A stretch of 64,000 bases of DNA from Euptelea pleiosperma (Eukaryota; Streptophyta; Magnoliopsida; Ranunculales; Eupteleaceae), in NCBI GenBank assembly GCA_035048495.1, contig CM068546.1, positions 10,732,435 through 10,796,434 of the forward strand, given 5' to 3'. Of this stretch, positions 63,149 to 64,000 are shown one piece after another. Every line of letters begins with the position of its first letter. The first letter of the stretch is position 1. The notes below the pieces were generated by a model. That model worked only from the letters and a program-made list of their open reading frames with translations, was not told the DNA's origin and ran no database searches. Both the position numbers and the translations under genes were made by a program.

Positions 63149-64000
63149 AGTGAAATCGGTGGCAATGGCTTTCTGAGCTGAACATAATTTATTGTAACTT
63201 TTTCTATTTTATCCAATTTCTTTGATTGTACGATTTTTAAACTGATGCTAAATGATCTCTTTCCATAGGACAATTCATCCCTTCTCCATGATAGCTTTGA
63301 GACAGGATCACATTAGGAAGACGCAATGTATGCAATAAGTTAAGCGTCGAGGATGTTTGTCCAAAGATGTTGTCTCTGAGCTTCTACTCGAACTATAGTA
63401 GCTGTATACACTTGAAAAGGCATGTTATTTGCATTTGTAGATTCTCAATTGTTACATTTTAGACGTGCACTGGATCTTGACGAGTTGAATGGAACTTGCG
63501 CATCTTTTACGAGAAAAAGAAATGAGAGCTATAGAGATGTTCCCCTTTGAATATTCAAGAATCCTAGGGCATCACTGGCATGCCCATTGTTAAGTATTTG
63601 TAATGACTGAAAATTTCCTGTATACATGATGGGGGTTGAATGTTATAAGATGATCATGTGATACCTTTATAAGACATTTCAAGAAAGACAACCATGAGCA
63701 AGTATAGATTTTACTTTTGGCTTTTCAAACGGCCTGGCCTTGATTCAATTTGTGTTAATGTTGCAATCTTTCATTTTTAATTGCTTCAATTTGATCAATT
63801 CTTGTTATAGGCATCAGTATAGTAAAATAAATTTCAAAGCGTCCTTGGAGATATTGGGAAACTTTTTATTTCGGAATGTGCTGATTATGGCATTACCAAA
63901 AATCTGTACTTAATTCATCTCCATGTGGGCCCCACTGGCATTATAATTGGTGTGAAATTAGGGCTTGTCATTTTAATCTTGCTATATATTCTCCAAGATT
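63149..64000 (+). other. TOP3B 3' untranslated region and downstream DNA
   Basis: No further coding exon is seen after the TGA at 63146-63148. The stretch is AT-rich with T-runs. A hexamer of AATAAA type occurs near 63827, but nothing decides where the transcript ends. No repeat or second gene could be recognised. Confidence 0.5.

Noticed and set aside
62570..63273. Antisense frames of 86-143 codons over exon J
   Set aside because: They mirror the GC-rich, conserved TOP3B exon; the sense frame has clear zinc-finger motifs and the frames have none.
1..64000. A novel multi-gene or defence-type system
   Set aside because: All coding signals resolve to one host topoisomerase and to known retrotransposon or hAT classes; nothing suggests co-operating unknown genes.

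Overview
This window is nuclear plant DNA, almost certainly from a non-grass flowering plant. The evidence is spliced exons with GT-AG borders, tRNA-Met-primed Ty1/copia retrotransposons, Ty3/gypsy and LINE remnants, hAT-type MITEs, and a block that looks like organellar DNA. The species cannot be fixed from the sequence. There is one host gene. Ten exons on the + strand (6009 to 63148) encode the C-terminal six-sevenths or so of DNA topoisomerase 3-beta (TOP3B, type IA). Every exon is open, every junction keeps the reading frame, and the catalytic tyrosine, zinc-finger cysteines and RG-rich tail are all present. The first exon(s), encoding roughly the first 120-130 residues, lie left of the window. 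The gene therefore spans at least 57 kb for about 2.2 kb of coding sequence.

Layout. 1-5297: 5' part of an antisense copia element (family A). 5298-5668: MITE-like remnant cut by that element. 5787-5880: decayed copy of the start of exon A. 6009-6252: exon A. 6253-22852: intron of 16.6 kb holding a gypsy element (LTRs 9799-10214 and 14825-15202). That gypsy was itself hit by a deleted sense copia (7690-9798), by a chimeric antisense copia (about 11144-14178) and by a G-tract repeat. The same intron also holds an antisense family A copia (15242-22666) carrying a second family A element (18791-20921) inside its gag. 22853-23229: exons B and C. 23230-40946: intron of 17.7 kb with two young family B copias (24622-29963 and 32680-38071), an older copia (about 31228-40109) into which the second one jumped, and a hAT MITE. 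40947-46829: exons D to H with small introns and microsatellites. 46830-61094: intron of 14.3 kb with a sense family B copia (47269-52610) inside a copia relic, a hAT element inside a MITE, a gypsy gag-protease relic, a 121-bp MITE, organelle-like DNA with a plastid psbD fragment, and a LINE 3' end with an 18-bp target duplication. 61095-61274: exon I. 61275-62494: intron with a 300-bp duplication. 62495-63148: terminal exon J.

No operon, CRISPR array, tRNA or rRNA gene was seen. The host function is TOP3B alone. It is a single-strand passage topoisomerase, which in animals acts on both DNA and RNA, with the RG-rich tail as a nucleic-acid or partner-binding element. Everything else is mobile DNA that settled in its introns in layers that can be read from target-site duplications: 5 bp for copia, 8 bp for hAT and 18 bp for LINE. 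No convincing new multi-gene system is present. The points most worth a second look are the intact but hugely expanded TOP3B gene, copia family A with non-canonical TG...CT termini, the chimeric integrase, the nested MITEs, the organelle-like block and the decayed exon duplicate.
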